This document shows, one piece after another, positions 35,347 through 45,071 of a stretch of 64,000 nt of DNA (position 1 is the stretch's first letter; each line of letters starts with the position of its first letter). This DNA is from Deltaproteobacteria bacterium ADurb.Bin207 (lineage in GTDB: Bacteria; Myxococcota_A; Polyangia; Polyangiales; Polyangiaceae). The translations under genes and the position numbers were made by a program. The stretch is taken from the NCBI GenBank assembly GCA_002070115.1, contig MWCO01000002.1:1-64000 (forward strand), read 5' to 3'. A model generated the notes under the pieces. The model was not told where the DNA came from and did not search any database. It saw nothing but the letters and a program-made list of their open reading frames with translations.

Positions 35347-36120
35347 ATGGATATTCGTAATCAGCGGGTATGCATCACGGGTGCATCGAGTGGAATCGGA
35401 GAGGCGTGCGCAAAGGCTTTTGCGGCGGCAGGATGCCATCTTTGTCTCATGGCGCGACGCAAAGGACGTCTCGAGGATTTGGCCGTCACGCTGCAACGAC
35501 ACCATGCCGTTGACGTCATCACCTTCGAGTTGGATGTGCGAGATCGAGATGCGGTATCCCAGCTTGCTCATCGACTCCCCTCGCCATGGCAACATCTTGA
35601 TATTTTGATCAATAACGCGGGCTTATCCCGGGGCCTGGACCCCATCCACCGCGCGTCCATCGATGATTGGGAAGAGATGATCGACACGAACGTGAAGGGC
35701 TTGCTCTATGTAACCCACACACTGCTTCAAGCCATGGTGCAACAAGGTCACGGACACGTCATCCATATCGGGTCAATCGCGGGCCATGAAGCCTACCCGG
35801 GAGGCAGCGTCTATTGCGCGACGAAGCATGCGGTGGCAGCTATCAATCGAGCCATGGCCATGGACCTGCTTGGGACGGGTGTCCGCGTGTCTTCCGTCGA
35901 CCCTGGAATGGTGGAAACCGAGTTTTCCCTCGTGCGCTTTCATGGCGACGAAAAGCGAGCCAAAGGCGTTTACCAAGGGCTGCAACCCCTTTCCCCAGAG
36001 GATGTGGCCGACGCCGTCCTGTTTTGCGCTACCCGCCCAGCGCATGCGAATGTACGAGAAATGGTGCTCGTGCCATCCGCTCAAGCCTCTGCAGTCCACA
36101 GTTTTCGAACGCCTTCTTGA
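35347..36120 (+). CDS. Short-chain dehydrogenase/reductase (classical SDR)
   Basis: The product has 257 residues with a complete Rossmann SDR set. GASSGIG is the nucleotide loop and NNAG the beta4 motif. Ser of IGSIAG and YCATK give the catalytic Ser-Tyr-Lys, and SSVDPGMVETEF follows beta6. ARRKGR after beta2 favours NADP(H). It is closest by eye to the YdfG (serine/3-hydroxy acid dehydrogenase) group. The ribosome-binding site aaggagagcgac precedes the ATG. It is second in a likely operon with the B3/4-domain gene. Confidence 0.9.
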   Translation: MDIRNQRVCITGASSGIGEACAKAFAAAGCHLCLMARRKGRLEDLAVTLQRHHAVDVITFELDVRDRDAVSQLAHRLPSPWQHLDILINNAGLSRGLDPIHRASIDDWEEMIDTNVKGLLYVTHTLLQAMVQQGHGHVIHIGSIAGHEAYPGGSVYCATKHAVAAINRAMAMDLLGTGVRVSSVDPGMVETEFSLVRFHGDEKRAKGVYQGLQPLSPEDVADAVLFCATRPAHANVREMVLVPSAQASAVHSFRTPS

Positions 36121-36290
36121 GCAAGCTACCGCCCGGATATCCCCCCCCTTTGTGCATGCAGCTTTGCACCCTGAACCGCGACATCCGGTTCAGAGATGAA
36201 ACTTTTTTCCATACGGTCATCTTCAAAAAACCCGCATTTCAAGGTCTAGACATGGGCACAACCCTTGCTTAACTTGAAGCCGAGGTTTCC

Positions 36291-36452
36291 ATGCTGCCCC
36301 CATTCATCATCGAACAAATCCGTCGGAGAGAAAACACTCACCGACAGGAGCGCGTGCAACCCCAGATCGAATTGCCGCTCGATGACCGTCCCGCAAGAGA
36401 AAGCTCTCCTCCCGACGAGCCGGGCGTCGTCATCATCCCCCTATGGGACTGA
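36291..36452 (+). CDS. Small conserved-type protein, MLPPFIIEQI family
   Basis: This 53-residue gene has GAGG at 36282-36285 just upstream. It begins MLPPFIIEQIRRRENTHRQE, continues with QPQIELPLDDRP and an acidic Pro-rich stretch, and ends GVVIIPLWD. I remember many small myxobacterial proteins with the MLPPF-IEQI-RE start, a basic helix, an ELPLP segment and a GVVII(D/P)L end. The role is unknown, and the short hydrophobic C-terminal tag looks like an interaction peptide. A hairpin follows immediately after the stop. Confidence 0.7.
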   Translation: MLPPFIIEQIRRRENTHRQERVQPQIELPLDDRPARESSPPDEPGVVIIPLWD

Positions 36453-36475
36453 ACTGCGGTGCGAGCTACCGCAGT
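36453..36475 (+). terminator. Bidirectional hairpin between convergent genes
   Basis: The stem actgcggt/accgcagt (8 bp, perfect) with a 7-nt loop begins right after the 36452 stop, and it lies 10 bp from the end of the minus-strand gene at 36485. An outer atggg/cccat pairing could extend it. No long T run follows on either side, so Rho-independent function is likely but not certain. Confidence 0.5.
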
Positions 36476-36484
36476 CCCATGGTG

Positions 36485-38929
36485 TCAAAATACGATCTCT
36501 CCCATTCCCGTCCCTTGTTCCACTCGATATCGATGCCTCGGCGTAAGACCCTGAATGGTTTCAGTGCTTCCGCCCACCCACCTCACTTGCAGGGATGTAA
36601 TCTCGGTGGCTTCTCCCAAGCCGAAGTGGACGATTCGGTCGCTTTGCACGTTGTGACCGCCTCCGGCACGCACCTCCCGGACTTGTGTGATACCTCCAGC
36701 GGTCAACGTCACCCGAGCGCCCACCGCTCCCCGGTTCGTTGTAACTCCGCGTAAATCAAGTTGAATCCATGGTTTCTGCTGACCGACTCGATTGATGAAA
36801 AGGTGAATCCGGCGCGGTCCCGAACGGTCCACCACCAGCAAGTCCAAATCCCCATCGTGATCAACATCCGCCCACGCCACCGTCACGGCATCCTCCACAG
36901 CCACGTTGGCTTCATAGCTCACGTCGGTGAAATGCCCCGTGCCATCGTTGTGATAGAGCCTGGAGAAGTGGCCCGGATACAGCGATGCGACGGCCAAGTC
37001 CAAAGCGCCATCGTGGTCGAAGTCCGCAAAAGCGCCGTTGACATCTCCCTCATCGTAGACGAGCCCTCGCGACGCTCGCTCATCCACGAATGAATAGGCT
37101 GGCGGACCTTGATTGATGAGCAACATGCTGATGTCGCTGTTCGGTTGGTAACGAGGGTGGGCGATATTCGCGGCAAACAAGTCCAGGTCCCCATCGTTGT
37201 CGATATCCCCGAAGTCCCCGCCGAAGGTATTGCCTCCTTGGTATCCGACCGAGTCTTTGGCGATTCCGATCTCCACCCCCACATCCGTAAATGTCCCCGT
37301 GCCGTCGTTGTTCCACATCAAGTTGTTGCTATACCCGTAATTGCCGACCCAAATGTCCTGATCACCATCGTTGTCGTAGTCGTTCCACAACACCCCATAG
37401 CAAGGCGATTTTTTCGCACCGACTCCAGACTCCTGTGACCGATCCACGAAAGTCCCATCTCCACGCCCTTGCATATATACGTCCGCCACAGAAGCCGGAT
37501 TCGGATAGTGAACCAGCCAATTTCCCCAATATAGATCCAGGATTCCGTCGGCGTTGCCATCCCCAAAAGCTGCTGCCGCCGAAGGATCGAACACCTCCAC
37601 CCCCGCGGAAGCCACCGCCCGAAACACGCCCGCCCCGTCGCTAATCAATATTCGATTGACGAAATCCTCGTCCACCTCGCCATCGCAATCGTTGTCCCGG
37701 CCGTCCAACAACTCCGGCGCCCCGGGACACACATCGGCTCGTTGGTCGTTACAATCCCCCTGCGCCACGCTCACCCCATCGCCATCCTCATCCGTCATGC
37801 TCGTTCCGTCATCCACCACGCCATCGCAATCATCATCGATCCCATTTCCCATGATCTCCTTAGCGCCTGGTTTGACGTTGGGATCCGCGTCATCACAGTC
37901 TCCGTCGGCGCGATGGACTCCATCACCATCCCGATCGGGAGGGACATTGGCTCCTGCAAACGCGTCTAGATCACCATCATTGTCGATATCCGCGAACACG
38001 AGCAGAGTATGTCTCGGAGTATCCGGAAATGGATTGAACGAAGGGGTGGAAAAACCTCCTTTCCCATCGCCAAGGAACGCGGAAAGCCGATCGCCGTTGA
38101 CGATCATGTCAATGGCGCCGTCGTCGTTGATGTCCGCCCATGAGCCATATTGCCCAAGTGTCTGGACAAAAGGCTGTTGTTCGTCTTCTTCGAACCAGCG
38201 CTGCTCCGGTGCCCAGCGGCAAAACGTCTCTCCCCCAAGCTCCATCCGAAAATTTCCCTCGGAGCCGTAGGGCATGGTTTCTCCGGGAATGAGCATCAGC
38301 GCTCGTGAAGTCTGCCCCTCCGGAACGGATTCCACCGCCAACAAGGGGGTTTCACCTATTTGCTCGAATACAAGGGCATAATGCTGTGTCGGCTCGAGAA
38401 AAACCTCGTGCTCGGAGACGTCGATTTCGATCCAGGTTTCGGCGTTTGGCTCGGTAACCTCGAATTGTTGCGGAGGCATCAAATCACCGGAAATCAAACC
38501 GATATCCGGATACGATCGACCGAACGTGCGCATGAGACGCAATCGAACGTTTCCGCTTTCATGCACGAACGCGGCTCGCAAAGAGGTCACCCGAAAAGGA
38601 TGCTCGGGAATGATTTTCATGACGAGCAAGGTTCCGACAGGAAGGCCGTCGTAAGCACCGAGGTATTGTCCGGACAGACGTCCCGCCGTGTCTTGTTGCG
38701 TGGTTTGCTGCCAAGGGGTGGAGCAATACCCGTCGAAAGATTCCGTGGGCCCCCAATGCGTGTCGACGTCTTGTGGCGCATCGGCCTCGATGGGCGGATC
38801 GACCATGACATCGGACGGCTCTTGCACGTCCGTTCCTGCATCCAACAACCCTTTGGGTGCGGAGTAGCCTTCGTGAGCCCCACACCCGAGCAAGAGGCTC
38901 AAGGTCACCCCAATCGACGTATTTCGCAT
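36485..38929 (-). CDS. FG-GAP/MopE-repeat/UnbV surface lipoprotein
   Basis: The start MRNTSIGVTLSL follows ggagacagcc. The signal peptide ends LLLGCG. Residues about 60-220 are a beta-sandwich. FG-GAP/VCBS-type calcium repeats follow (DINDDGAIDMIVNG, DIDNDGDLDAFAG). Two MopE-type units come next, reading DGDCDDADPNVKPGAKE and DCNDQRADVCPGAPELLDGR, each followed by a (D)NDCDG-type end. More FG-GAP repeats follow, forming a seven-blade-like propeller. The last 100 residues are an ASPIC/UnbV domain (NRGAVGARVTLTAGG, REVRAGGGHNVQSD, HFGLGEATEI). It is a secreted, Ca-binding, probably adhesive surface protein. Most Asp-rich loops are intact. Confidence 0.92.
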   Translation of the reverse strand: MRNTSIGVTLSLLLGCGAHEGYSAPKGLLDAGTDVQEPSDVMVDPPIEADAPQDVDTHWGPTESFDGYCSTPWQQTTQQDTAGRLSGQYLGAYDGLPVGTLLVMKIIPEHPFRVTSLRAAFVHESGNVRLRLMRTFGRSYPDIGLISGDLMPPQQFEVTEPNAETWIEIDVSEHEVFLEPTQHYALVFEQIGETPLLAVESVPEGQTSRALMLIPGETMPYGSEGNFRMELGGETFCRWAPEQRWFEEDEQQPFVQTLGQYGSWADINDDGAIDMIVNGDRLSAFLGDGKGGFSTPSFNPFPDTPRHTLLVFADIDNDGDLDAFAGANVPPDRDGDGVHRADGDCDDADPNVKPGAKEIMGNGIDDDCDGVVDDGTSMTDEDGDGVSVAQGDCNDQRADVCPGAPELLDGRDNDCDGEVDEDFVNRILISDGAGVFRAVASAGVEVFDPSAAAAFGDGNADGILDLYWGNWLVHYPNPASVADVYMQGRGDGTFVDRSQESGVGAKKSPCYGVLWNDYDNDGDQDIWVGNYGYSNNLMWNNDGTGTFTDVGVEIGIAKDSVGYQGGNTFGGDFGDIDNDGDLDLFAANIAHPRYQPNSDISMLLINQGPPAYSFVDERASRGLVYDEGDVNGAFADFDHDGALDLAVASLYPGHFSRLYHNDGTGHFTDVSYEANVAVEDAVTVAWADVDHDGDLDLLVVDRSGPRRIHLFINRVGQQKPWIQLDLRGVTTNRGAVGARVTLTAGGITQVREVRAGGGHNVQSDRIVHFGLGEATEITSLQVRWVGGSTETIQGLTPRHRYRVEQGTGMGEIVF

Positions 38930-39182
38930 GGCTGTCTCCGAACACATGGCGTGACTTTCCAGCATATCACCGAATCCGGTGGCGAAGCAGACGGCGCGGC
39001 CTCCGGCCAGTCCCAAGCCATGGCAAAAGCGATATATTCTGCCGAGGCAAAATAAGGAGCCGTAACGACTTCGAGCATGACGCTTCGAGCAGGGAAGATG
39101 GTTGCCGAACGACCCGCCGCAGTTTGCGTTTTCGCGGGCGCGTCATACGCCGTTGATGTCAGATCCAGCGAGGAACAAAGCG

Positions 39183-41282
39183 TTATGGATTGGGCATTGC
39201 CGGCCGGTCGGACTCCCTTGAACCGGATGTAAGTTGTTGAATTTGCGAAAGTAATTGTGGAACATCAAAGGGCTTCGAGGCGAAGGAAGCCGCGCCCAAC
39301 TTCATGGCCTCCTCCACGAGTTGTTCATCGGCGAACCCTGTCACGAGCAACACACGGATGCTTGGATACCGTGCTCGCAAGGCGACAACGACGTCTTTGC
39401 CATTGAGCCCCGGCATCACGAGGTCGAGCAGCACCAGATCGAATCGCCCATCACATTGTTCGCACGCTTCGATGGCACGGCGTCCATCCTCCGCAAGCAC
39501 GACTTCGTAACCGCGCGTGGATAGTAGACGAGCCAGGGAGTTTCGATTGGCGGCTTCATCATCGACGACCAGCAGCCGAATCTTATCCTTGTGAGAAGAG
39601 GGAGCCGTCACCGGGCGAAGGGCTTTGACAGCGGGACGGTCGGTAGCGGGGAGAAAGACGAAATAGGAGGTGCCTTTTCCTACGCTGGACTCGAGAGAAA
39701 TGACGCCCCCATGACGTGTGATGACGGCCCGTGCGTTCGCCAGGGCCAAGCCCGTCCAACGACCACCATCGGAAGAAAACATCGGTTCGAAGGCGCGCGG
39801 CACCATGTCGGCCGGAATACCGATTCCCGTATCTTCGATGGTGATCGCTACGTATTGTCCTGGAGCCAGCCCCTTGGGAAGGGAAAGGGAATCGCTCGAG
39901 GCATGAATCCGCAAGGTCCCCCCATCGAGCATGGAAGCGTAGGAACACCCCACGAGATTGGCAAAAGCGCGTTCGAGTTGTCCTTCATCGCCGAGGACTC
40001 TTTTGATCCCGGAATCGATGTGAACAAGGACCTCGACATTGCTTTCCCCCTTGCCAAGCGTCACCGCTCGGTCGATGAGCGCGGCCACATCGAGAGGTAC
40101 GGCGTGGGGGGATTGCGTATCGATGAGGTCTCGCAATTCGCGGACCAATCCGGTGGCCCGAGCGGTTGCGCTGCGGATGATTTCCACTTCCATCGATTCT
40201 GGTGCATCTTTCGGAATGGATTCGGCGAGCACGTACGAGGAGGCCTCGATACTTGCAAACATATTGTTGAATTCGTGTGCAACGCCGCCGGCTAGCGATT
40301 GAAGAGAATACAAACGGTCACTCCGCTGGGTTTGTTCGAGTAGACGCTGTTCGGCGGTGGCATCCCTGAGCAGGATCTGTATGACATCATCACCTTCGTA
40401 TCGCACGCGGTACACGGCGACATCGAGAACGCTAGTATCTTCCTGTCCTCGGCCAAGCCGAAGATTTTCGATGAGGACAAATCCTTCCACCAACGCTTGC
40501 TGCCAGCATTTTTCCAATTCACGAGCAAGAGGACCAGGCAACGCCGTATACGCCTCGAGGCCTACGAGTACGCCACGAGGAATTCCGAGCACATCACTGG
40601 CCGCGGCGTTGGAATCGACGATGCGCCCAGCAGAATTACAAACCAGCAGGCCGTCGGATACTTGATTGAGAACTCGTCGATGAATTCGCTCCAATTCATC
40701 GGATGCGTTCGTGCTTTTCCGCGCGCCAACGACAGAGAGGGTCACGACCCCACCTGTAACGACAAGAACGATGATGAGCAAAATCAGATCCATCACGCGT
40801 ACAAACGGCGGTTGATACATCATGGTATGCAGATAGATGGCGGCCCCCGCGATTTCGAATGCGGCCAACGCCACCGTAAACAGCGATGAGGGGAGTTGGA
40901 AACGCAAGGCGGAAACTGCGGAGAAAAGCAGGTACGAAAGAGCGGCCGCAAGCATCATCGTAGTGCTCGATCCATGGAAACTGGCAACGAGCACGGCGGT
41001 TACGACGGTGACATCGATGGCTCCGTTGATATAGGCGAAGCGAGGCAGTGGGCTTCTATTTCGGGCCAACGATAGAGCCACGAGCGATGCTGCAAGGCCA
41101 ACCACGAGAAAACCAAACACGACCGCAGCGGGAGTTCCGACGATCTGTTCCCGCCCATAGGCCCAGAGCACCGCGAAGGCCAGGATTCCGCTAGCCACAC
41201 CGCGCAAAATGGACACGCGTTCCTCAGCTTTCGACTCGTCCAAAAACGATTTCCATCCAGGTTCATGCTGGGAAAAGTCCAT
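39183..41282 (-). CDS. Hybrid sensor histidine kinase/response regulator
   Basis: The product has 699 residues. Five to six transmembrane helices (about 25-190) form an integral sensor. A PAS-like domain follows at about 200-315 (RVLNQVSDGLLVCNSAGRIV). The kinase core has the H-box LAGGVAHEFNNMFASI and a degenerate N-box QLERAFANLVGCSYASM. G1 is EDTGIGIP and the G2 region is GGRWTGLALANARAV. A C-terminal receiver (about 570-685) has DLVLLDLVMPG with the phospho-acceptor Asp and KPFD. No response regulator or HTH gene is adjacent, so output may be through phosphotransfer elsewhere. It is divergent from the MaoC-type gene. Confidence 0.92.
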   Translation of the reverse strand: MDFSQHEPGWKSFLDESKAEERVSILRGVASGILAFAVLWAYGREQIVGTPAAVVFGFLVVGLAASLVALSLARNRSPLPRFAYINGAIDVTVVTAVLVASFHGSSTTMMLAAALSYLLFSAVSALRFQLPSSLFTVALAAFEIAGAAIYLHTMMYQPPFVRVMDLILLIIVLVVTGGVVTLSVVGARKSTNASDELERIHRRVLNQVSDGLLVCNSAGRIVDSNAAASDVLGIPRGVLVGLEAYTALPGPLARELEKCWQQALVEGFVLIENLRLGRGQEDTSVLDVAVYRVRYEGDDVIQILLRDATAEQRLLEQTQRSDRLYSLQSLAGGVAHEFNNMFASIEASSYVLAESIPKDAPESMEVEIIRSATARATGLVRELRDLIDTQSPHAVPLDVAALIDRAVTLGKGESNVEVLVHIDSGIKRVLGDEGQLERAFANLVGCSYASMLDGGTLRIHASSDSLSLPKGLAPGQYVAITIEDTGIGIPADMVPRAFEPMFSSDGGRWTGLALANARAVITRHGGVISLESSVGKGTSYFVFLPATDRPAVKALRPVTAPSSHKDKIRLLVVDDEAANRNSLARLLSTRGYEVVLAEDGRRAIEACEQCDGRFDLVLLDLVMPGLNGKDVVVALRARYPSIRVLLVTGFADEQLVEEAMKLGAASFASKPFDVPQLLSQIQQLTSGSRESDRPAMPNP

Positions 41283-41455
41283 GAGCGTTCAGGCCATTGT
41301 AAGCAGGTTGCTTTCATTCGTCACGCGTGGACAATTTCCTGGTTTCGCATCGACCGTTCCCTGCTCGCCAGGACAGGATTTCGAGTCGAAAAAGATGCCG
41401 AATTAGCGCAATGCCACGCTGTCGCACGTCGACACAAGACAGAAGGAAACGAGGG

Positions 41456-42574
41456 ATGAGGCAATACTTCACGTTAGAATACGGTCGAAAGCTGGATGAC
41501 TTCGCAGTCGGCGAAATCTACGAGCATCCATGGGAAGTCACGGTGGATAGCGGAATGATGGCGCTATTTGCCGCATCGTTTCTCGATGCCACACCCGTGT
41601 TTGCAAGCCGGTCGGTAGCTCGCCATCTCGGGTTTCGTGATCGCCCCGCGAGCCCATGGCTGCTGCTGAATCTCGCCCTGTCATTTTCCGTGCATGACGT
41701 CAGTGAACAAGCGATTGCGCATTTATCGTATCTCGACGTTCGGTTTCCGGAGCCCGCTTACGCTGGGGATACCCTGACGGCATCGTCGGAAGTGCTGGAC
41801 GTGAAGCGGTCGAAGTCGGCGCAAAGAGGGGTAGTTCATGTTCGAACGCGGTTGCAGACACAAGATGGTTCAGTAGCATGCGTTTTTGAACGCAAAGCGT
41901 TGATACGAGCGGGTCGGCTCGATACGCGTCCGAAAACCGCGGAAAGTCTGCGGGCACCGAGCGATATTCCTTATCCCAAGCAGCCTTCGGTGTTGCGCGA
42001 ACCGACGACCGGATCGCCCATAAGTACTGGTTTTTTCGGCTATTTTGAAGATTTCGAGCCGGGGCAGGTTTTCGTTCATGCCCACGGTCGCACCGTCGGT
42101 GAATCAGAACATATGCAACTGACAACGCTCGTTCGTAATTCCCATCCGCTGCATTTCGATTCCGTGTATTGTGAAAAAGAATCGTTTACGAAACGTCGCA
42201 TCGTGTATGGGGGTCTGGTGCTGAGCTGGGTGTTGTCCCTAGCCAGTCGAGATACGACGGGTCACGGGTTGTGGCCTGTTGGGCTTGATGAAGGGGCCCA
42301 TCCCAATCCCACGCACGGGGGCGATACGTTGTTCGCACTGAGCCGCGTCCTCAGCACGCAAGCGATGGGGCCCCATGCGGGAGTTGTCCAATTTCGAGTG
42401 ATCGGGGTAAAAAACGAGCATCCAGTCACGCTGCTCGAAAAGGGGGCCGATCTATTTACACCCGAGATCCAGAAAACGGAAGGCCATAGGGTGGAGCAGA
42501 AGGTGGTAGAAATTACGCGAGCGGTATTGGTTGAAAAACGGCAAGCTTGTAACGGTTCGCACACCATCGCCTGA
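41456..42574 (+). CDS. Tandem hot-dog MaoC-type dehydratase
   Basis: The ATG at 41456 follows aaggaaacgaggg. The 43 upstream residues of the longest frame are not conserved-looking. Two MaoC-like hot-dog repeats are visible. The first (residues about 5-155) includes LDDFAVGEIYEHPWEVTVDS. The second (about 195-365) includes YFEDFEPGQVFVHAHGRTVG and NSHPLHFD, with the catalytic Asp/His pair position, and IVYGGLVLSWVLSLA. The layout resembles mesaconyl-CoA or 3-methylfumaryl-type hydratases. It probably hydrates or dehydrates an acyl-CoA. The substrate is unknown. Confidence 0.87.
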   Translation: MRQYFTLEYGRKLDDFAVGEIYEHPWEVTVDSGMMALFAASFLDATPVFASRSVARHLGFRDRPASPWLLLNLALSFSVHDVSEQAIAHLSYLDVRFPEPAYAGDTLTASSEVLDVKRSKSAQRGVVHVRTRLQTQDGSVACVFERKALIRAGRLDTRPKTAESLRAPSDIPYPKQPSVLREPTTGSPISTGFFGYFEDFEPGQVFVHAHGRTVGESEHMQLTTLVRNSHPLHFDSVYCEKESFTKRRIVYGGLVLSWVLSLASRDTTGHGLWPVGLDEGAHPNPTHGGDTLFALSRVLSTQAMGPHAGVVQFRVIGVKNEHPVTLLEKGADLFTPEIQKTEGHRVEQKVVEITRAVLVEKRQACNGSHTIA

Positions 42575-42643
42575 TCTTCGTGCTATGCGGCGTGTTTTGC
42601 CGTAAGATTCCCCAATTCTATGCGTACCCAAACGTACTGACGT

Positions 42644-44227
42644 ATGATTGCGATGATGGCCCAACCCTCCCGTGTGGGCGACCTACTGGCCGGGAAATAT
42701 CGACTCGATGCGCTGCTGGGAAGTGGTGGCGTAGGGGAAGTGTATCGCGCGCAAAACACCATGATGGGGCGAACCGTCGCCATCAAAATTCTAAAACCCG
42801 AACACGTCACCGACGGCGCAGTAGTCGCGCGATTCATGCGTGAGGCCAAAGCCGCCAATTTGGCCAGGCATCCCAATGTCGTGGATGTGTTGGACGTTGG
42901 GTTGGATGACGATGGCGTTCCTTTCATCGTGCAAGAGTTTCTCGAGGGCGTGGACTTGGGAAAGCATCTCAAACGTTCGAAAGGAGCGCTGGGTTACAAG
43001 CAGGTGCTCGAATTGATGATTCCCGTGGTGGAGGCGGTCGGTCTGGCGCATGCGCAAGGGGTTGTCCACCGGGATATCAAGCCAGAAAACGTGTTTCTGG
43101 CAAAAGTGGGGGATACGGTTGTTCCCAAGCTTCTCGATTTTGGGATTTCCTACATCAAACCCCAGCCAGGGGATGTGCGCATGACGCGAACGGGAATGAC
43201 GGTGGGGACGCCCGCGTATATGTCGCCGGAGCAATTGGAGGGAACGTCGGGTGTGGACGTAAGAACGGACGTTTGGGCGCTCGGAGTCATTTTATACGAG
43301 GCGCTGTCGGGCCATCTTCCGTTTGAAGGGGAAACATCGGCGTTGCTATTTGCGCAAATTGCATGGGTGGATCCGGTTCCCTTGCAAAAAATAGCGCCGC
43401 AGGTGCCCGAAGCCCTGGCGCAAGTGGTGAGCAAATGTTTGCGAAGGAAGGTACAGGAACGCTACGCCTCAGCCACGGAACTTGCGCGGGATTTACGTCG
43501 GGTTCGCCAAGGAAAAACGCTTGACATCGAACCAGCGGCGAAGCTGACGGGCTCGATGCCTTCGCCTTGCGTCTCCACCCCTCGGGCAAGGCCCGCACAG
43601 GACCTGATCGTTCCGGTGGCGGAACCGATAGAACCGCCACAGGTAACGAATAAGTCCGGGTTGGCCCTCGCCACGCTTCCCCCTCCCAAGCCGGATCCAA
43701 TGCCTTCCAGCCCTCCGGAAAATGTCTGGCAAGATTGGGCTTGTGGAGCCGCTGTCGTGGTGGAGGTATTGTGCGTGACGGGTTTGTGGATGGCCGTCGT
43801 TCATCAGCCGGAGGGCTGGCCGGTGCATGCTTGGCTTGTTTCAAGCGTTGGCGGGATTCGCTCCGCGTTTGGTTGGATGTTTGGAATCGCGGGCCTCGGC
43901 CTTGGCGCATGGCTCATCATTCGCCATATTTCTCAGCCAACTCGATACTGGGGGTGGCTGGTGATGGCGGCAGGGTTGTTGTTGGTCGCGCTGCCCCTGG
44001 CTGGCGCGATTTTTAGTTCGGCACCGGCAGACGCGAAGGCACCGGTATTGTGGGGCTGGGGATTGGCGATTGCGGCTTGCGGCGTGGGACTGAGCGCCGT
44101 GCAACAAGCGTGGGTAACGTGGAGAAGCGGGCAGGCAGTTAGCAAAGGGCTTGGCTGTGCGTGGGTAGCGGCTGCCACCTTGGCATTTTTATCGGCATTC
44201 GAGATGATTCGCGCGCTTTCCGCCTAG
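42644..44227 (+). CDS. Ser/Thr protein kinase with C-terminal membrane domain
   Basis: This is a Hanks-type kinase with the P-loop GSGGVG at 26-31, Lys48, HRDIKPEN at 142-149, DFG at 165-167 and MSPEQ at 193-197. All catalytic residues are present. A Pro-rich linker (about 290-360) leads to a C-terminal region with four to five transmembrane helices (about 365-525) and no evident extracellular sensor. Such Pkn-like kinases are abundant in myxobacteria. The cytosolic kinase is membrane-anchored by its C-terminus. A PP2C phosphatase gene at 49888 may counteract it. Confidence 0.93.
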   Translation: MIAMMAQPSRVGDLLAGKYRLDALLGSGGVGEVYRAQNTMMGRTVAIKILKPEHVTDGAVVARFMREAKAANLARHPNVVDVLDVGLDDDGVPFIVQEFLEGVDLGKHLKRSKGALGYKQVLELMIPVVEAVGLAHAQGVVHRDIKPENVFLAKVGDTVVPKLLDFGISYIKPQPGDVRMTRTGMTVGTPAYMSPEQLEGTSGVDVRTDVWALGVILYEALSGHLPFEGETSALLFAQIAWVDPVPLQKIAPQVPEALAQVVSKCLRRKVQERYASATELARDLRRVRQGKTLDIEPAAKLTGSMPSPCVSTPRARPAQDLIVPVAEPIEPPQVTNKSGLALATLPPPKPDPMPSSPPENVWQDWACGAAVVVEVLCVTGLWMAVVHQPEGWPVHAWLVSSVGGIRSAFGWMFGIAGLGLGAWLIIRHISQPTRYWGWLVMAAGLLLVALPLAGAIFSSAPADAKAPVLWGWGLAIAACGVGLSAVQQAWVTWRSGQAVSKGLGCAWVAAATLAFLSAFEMIRALSA

Positions 44228-44243
44228 CGTTGGCAGGCATCCC

Positions 44244-44939
44244 TTAGTTTTCTTCTCGCTTTTTTCGGGCTTGCGCAGCCTCTTTGGACAAGCGAAGCAG
44301 TTCGTCGGCCAAAGGATTGGGAGAGGTCTTCTCCGTCGATCCTTGTGTTTCTTTTTGTCGTTTTTTTCTAGCTTGCCCGATGTCAATGACGGAGCCTTTC
44401 GACGGTTTTCGAGGGAAGGGTTTTCTGATTCGGTATCGCATGGCCGCCCACCACTGTTGGAAACGTCCATGACGAAACACCTTCCACGCTTCCGCGCCGT
44501 CGAGGGGTGGAACGGGAATCAGGTTGAGCCCGATGAGCATTAGGTTCGAACGAATGAATGCGTAAGCCATTTGCGAAACATGAGGATTGGAGGGAGTTCC
44601 GAAAAAGGCGATCAGCAGCAGCGTAAGAAGCAGAATCACCAACTGGGCGAGAACGCCTCCCCACGCAATGACGGAGCGTTCGAAGCCGTTGGCGTGGCCG
44701 GACCAGCGGCATAGCCCACCGAATCCCGTGACGTCGATGCTAAGCACGCGATATCGATAGGCTCTCACGACGATGGCATGACCGATTTCGTGAGCGAGTA
44801 CGAGGAAGGTGAAGGCTAGCCAAAAAGCGGGGACGAACTGAAATCCGCTGAAGACGGCGCAACCGACGGGGATGGACCAATGAAGGCGGATGGGGACGCC
44901 TCGAAACGTTCCCACGTGCCAAAAGCCTCGATCGAACAT
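44244..44939 (-). CDS. Site-2 protease-like (M50) zinc metalloprotease
   Basis: The product has 231 residues. HEIGH lies at 50-54 in the second hydrophobic segment, and NLIPVPPLDG has the third zinc ligand Asp at about 147. Three to four transmembrane helices surround them. The sequence VPIRLHWSIP at the N-terminus is typical of SpoIVFB/sll0862-type M50 proteases. The last 60 residues are a basic and charged cytosolic tail, without CBS or PDZ domains. It probably cleaves a membrane-bound regulator. It is convergent with the kinase gene, 16 bp away. Confidence 0.9.
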   Translation of the reverse strand: MFDRGFWHVGTFRGVPIRLHWSIPVGCAVFSGFQFVPAFWLAFTFLVLAHEIGHAIVVRAYRYRVLSIDVTGFGGLCRWSGHANGFERSVIAWGGVLAQLVILLLTLLLIAFFGTPSNPHVSQMAYAFIRSNLMLIGLNLIPVPPLDGAEAWKVFRHGRFQQWWAAMRYRIRKPFPRKPSKGSVIDIGQARKKRQKETQGSTEKTSPNPLADELLRLSKEAAQARKKREEN

Positions 44940-45071
44940 AGCCGGAGCAAGCTAACCACGGCAGAAGGCTCCGTAAAGCGGTGTGCTAACGAAGTCCGAG
45001 GATTCACTTGCGTTTGCGACGATAGCGTCCTACTTGGAGAACACCTTTTCAGCCATGAGGAGAAACATCGC

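Noticed and set aside
44880-45071. Upstream extension of the ferritin-like gene
   Set aside because: The added residues overlap the start of the divergent M50 gene, and a good ribosome-binding site precedes the ATG at 45072.
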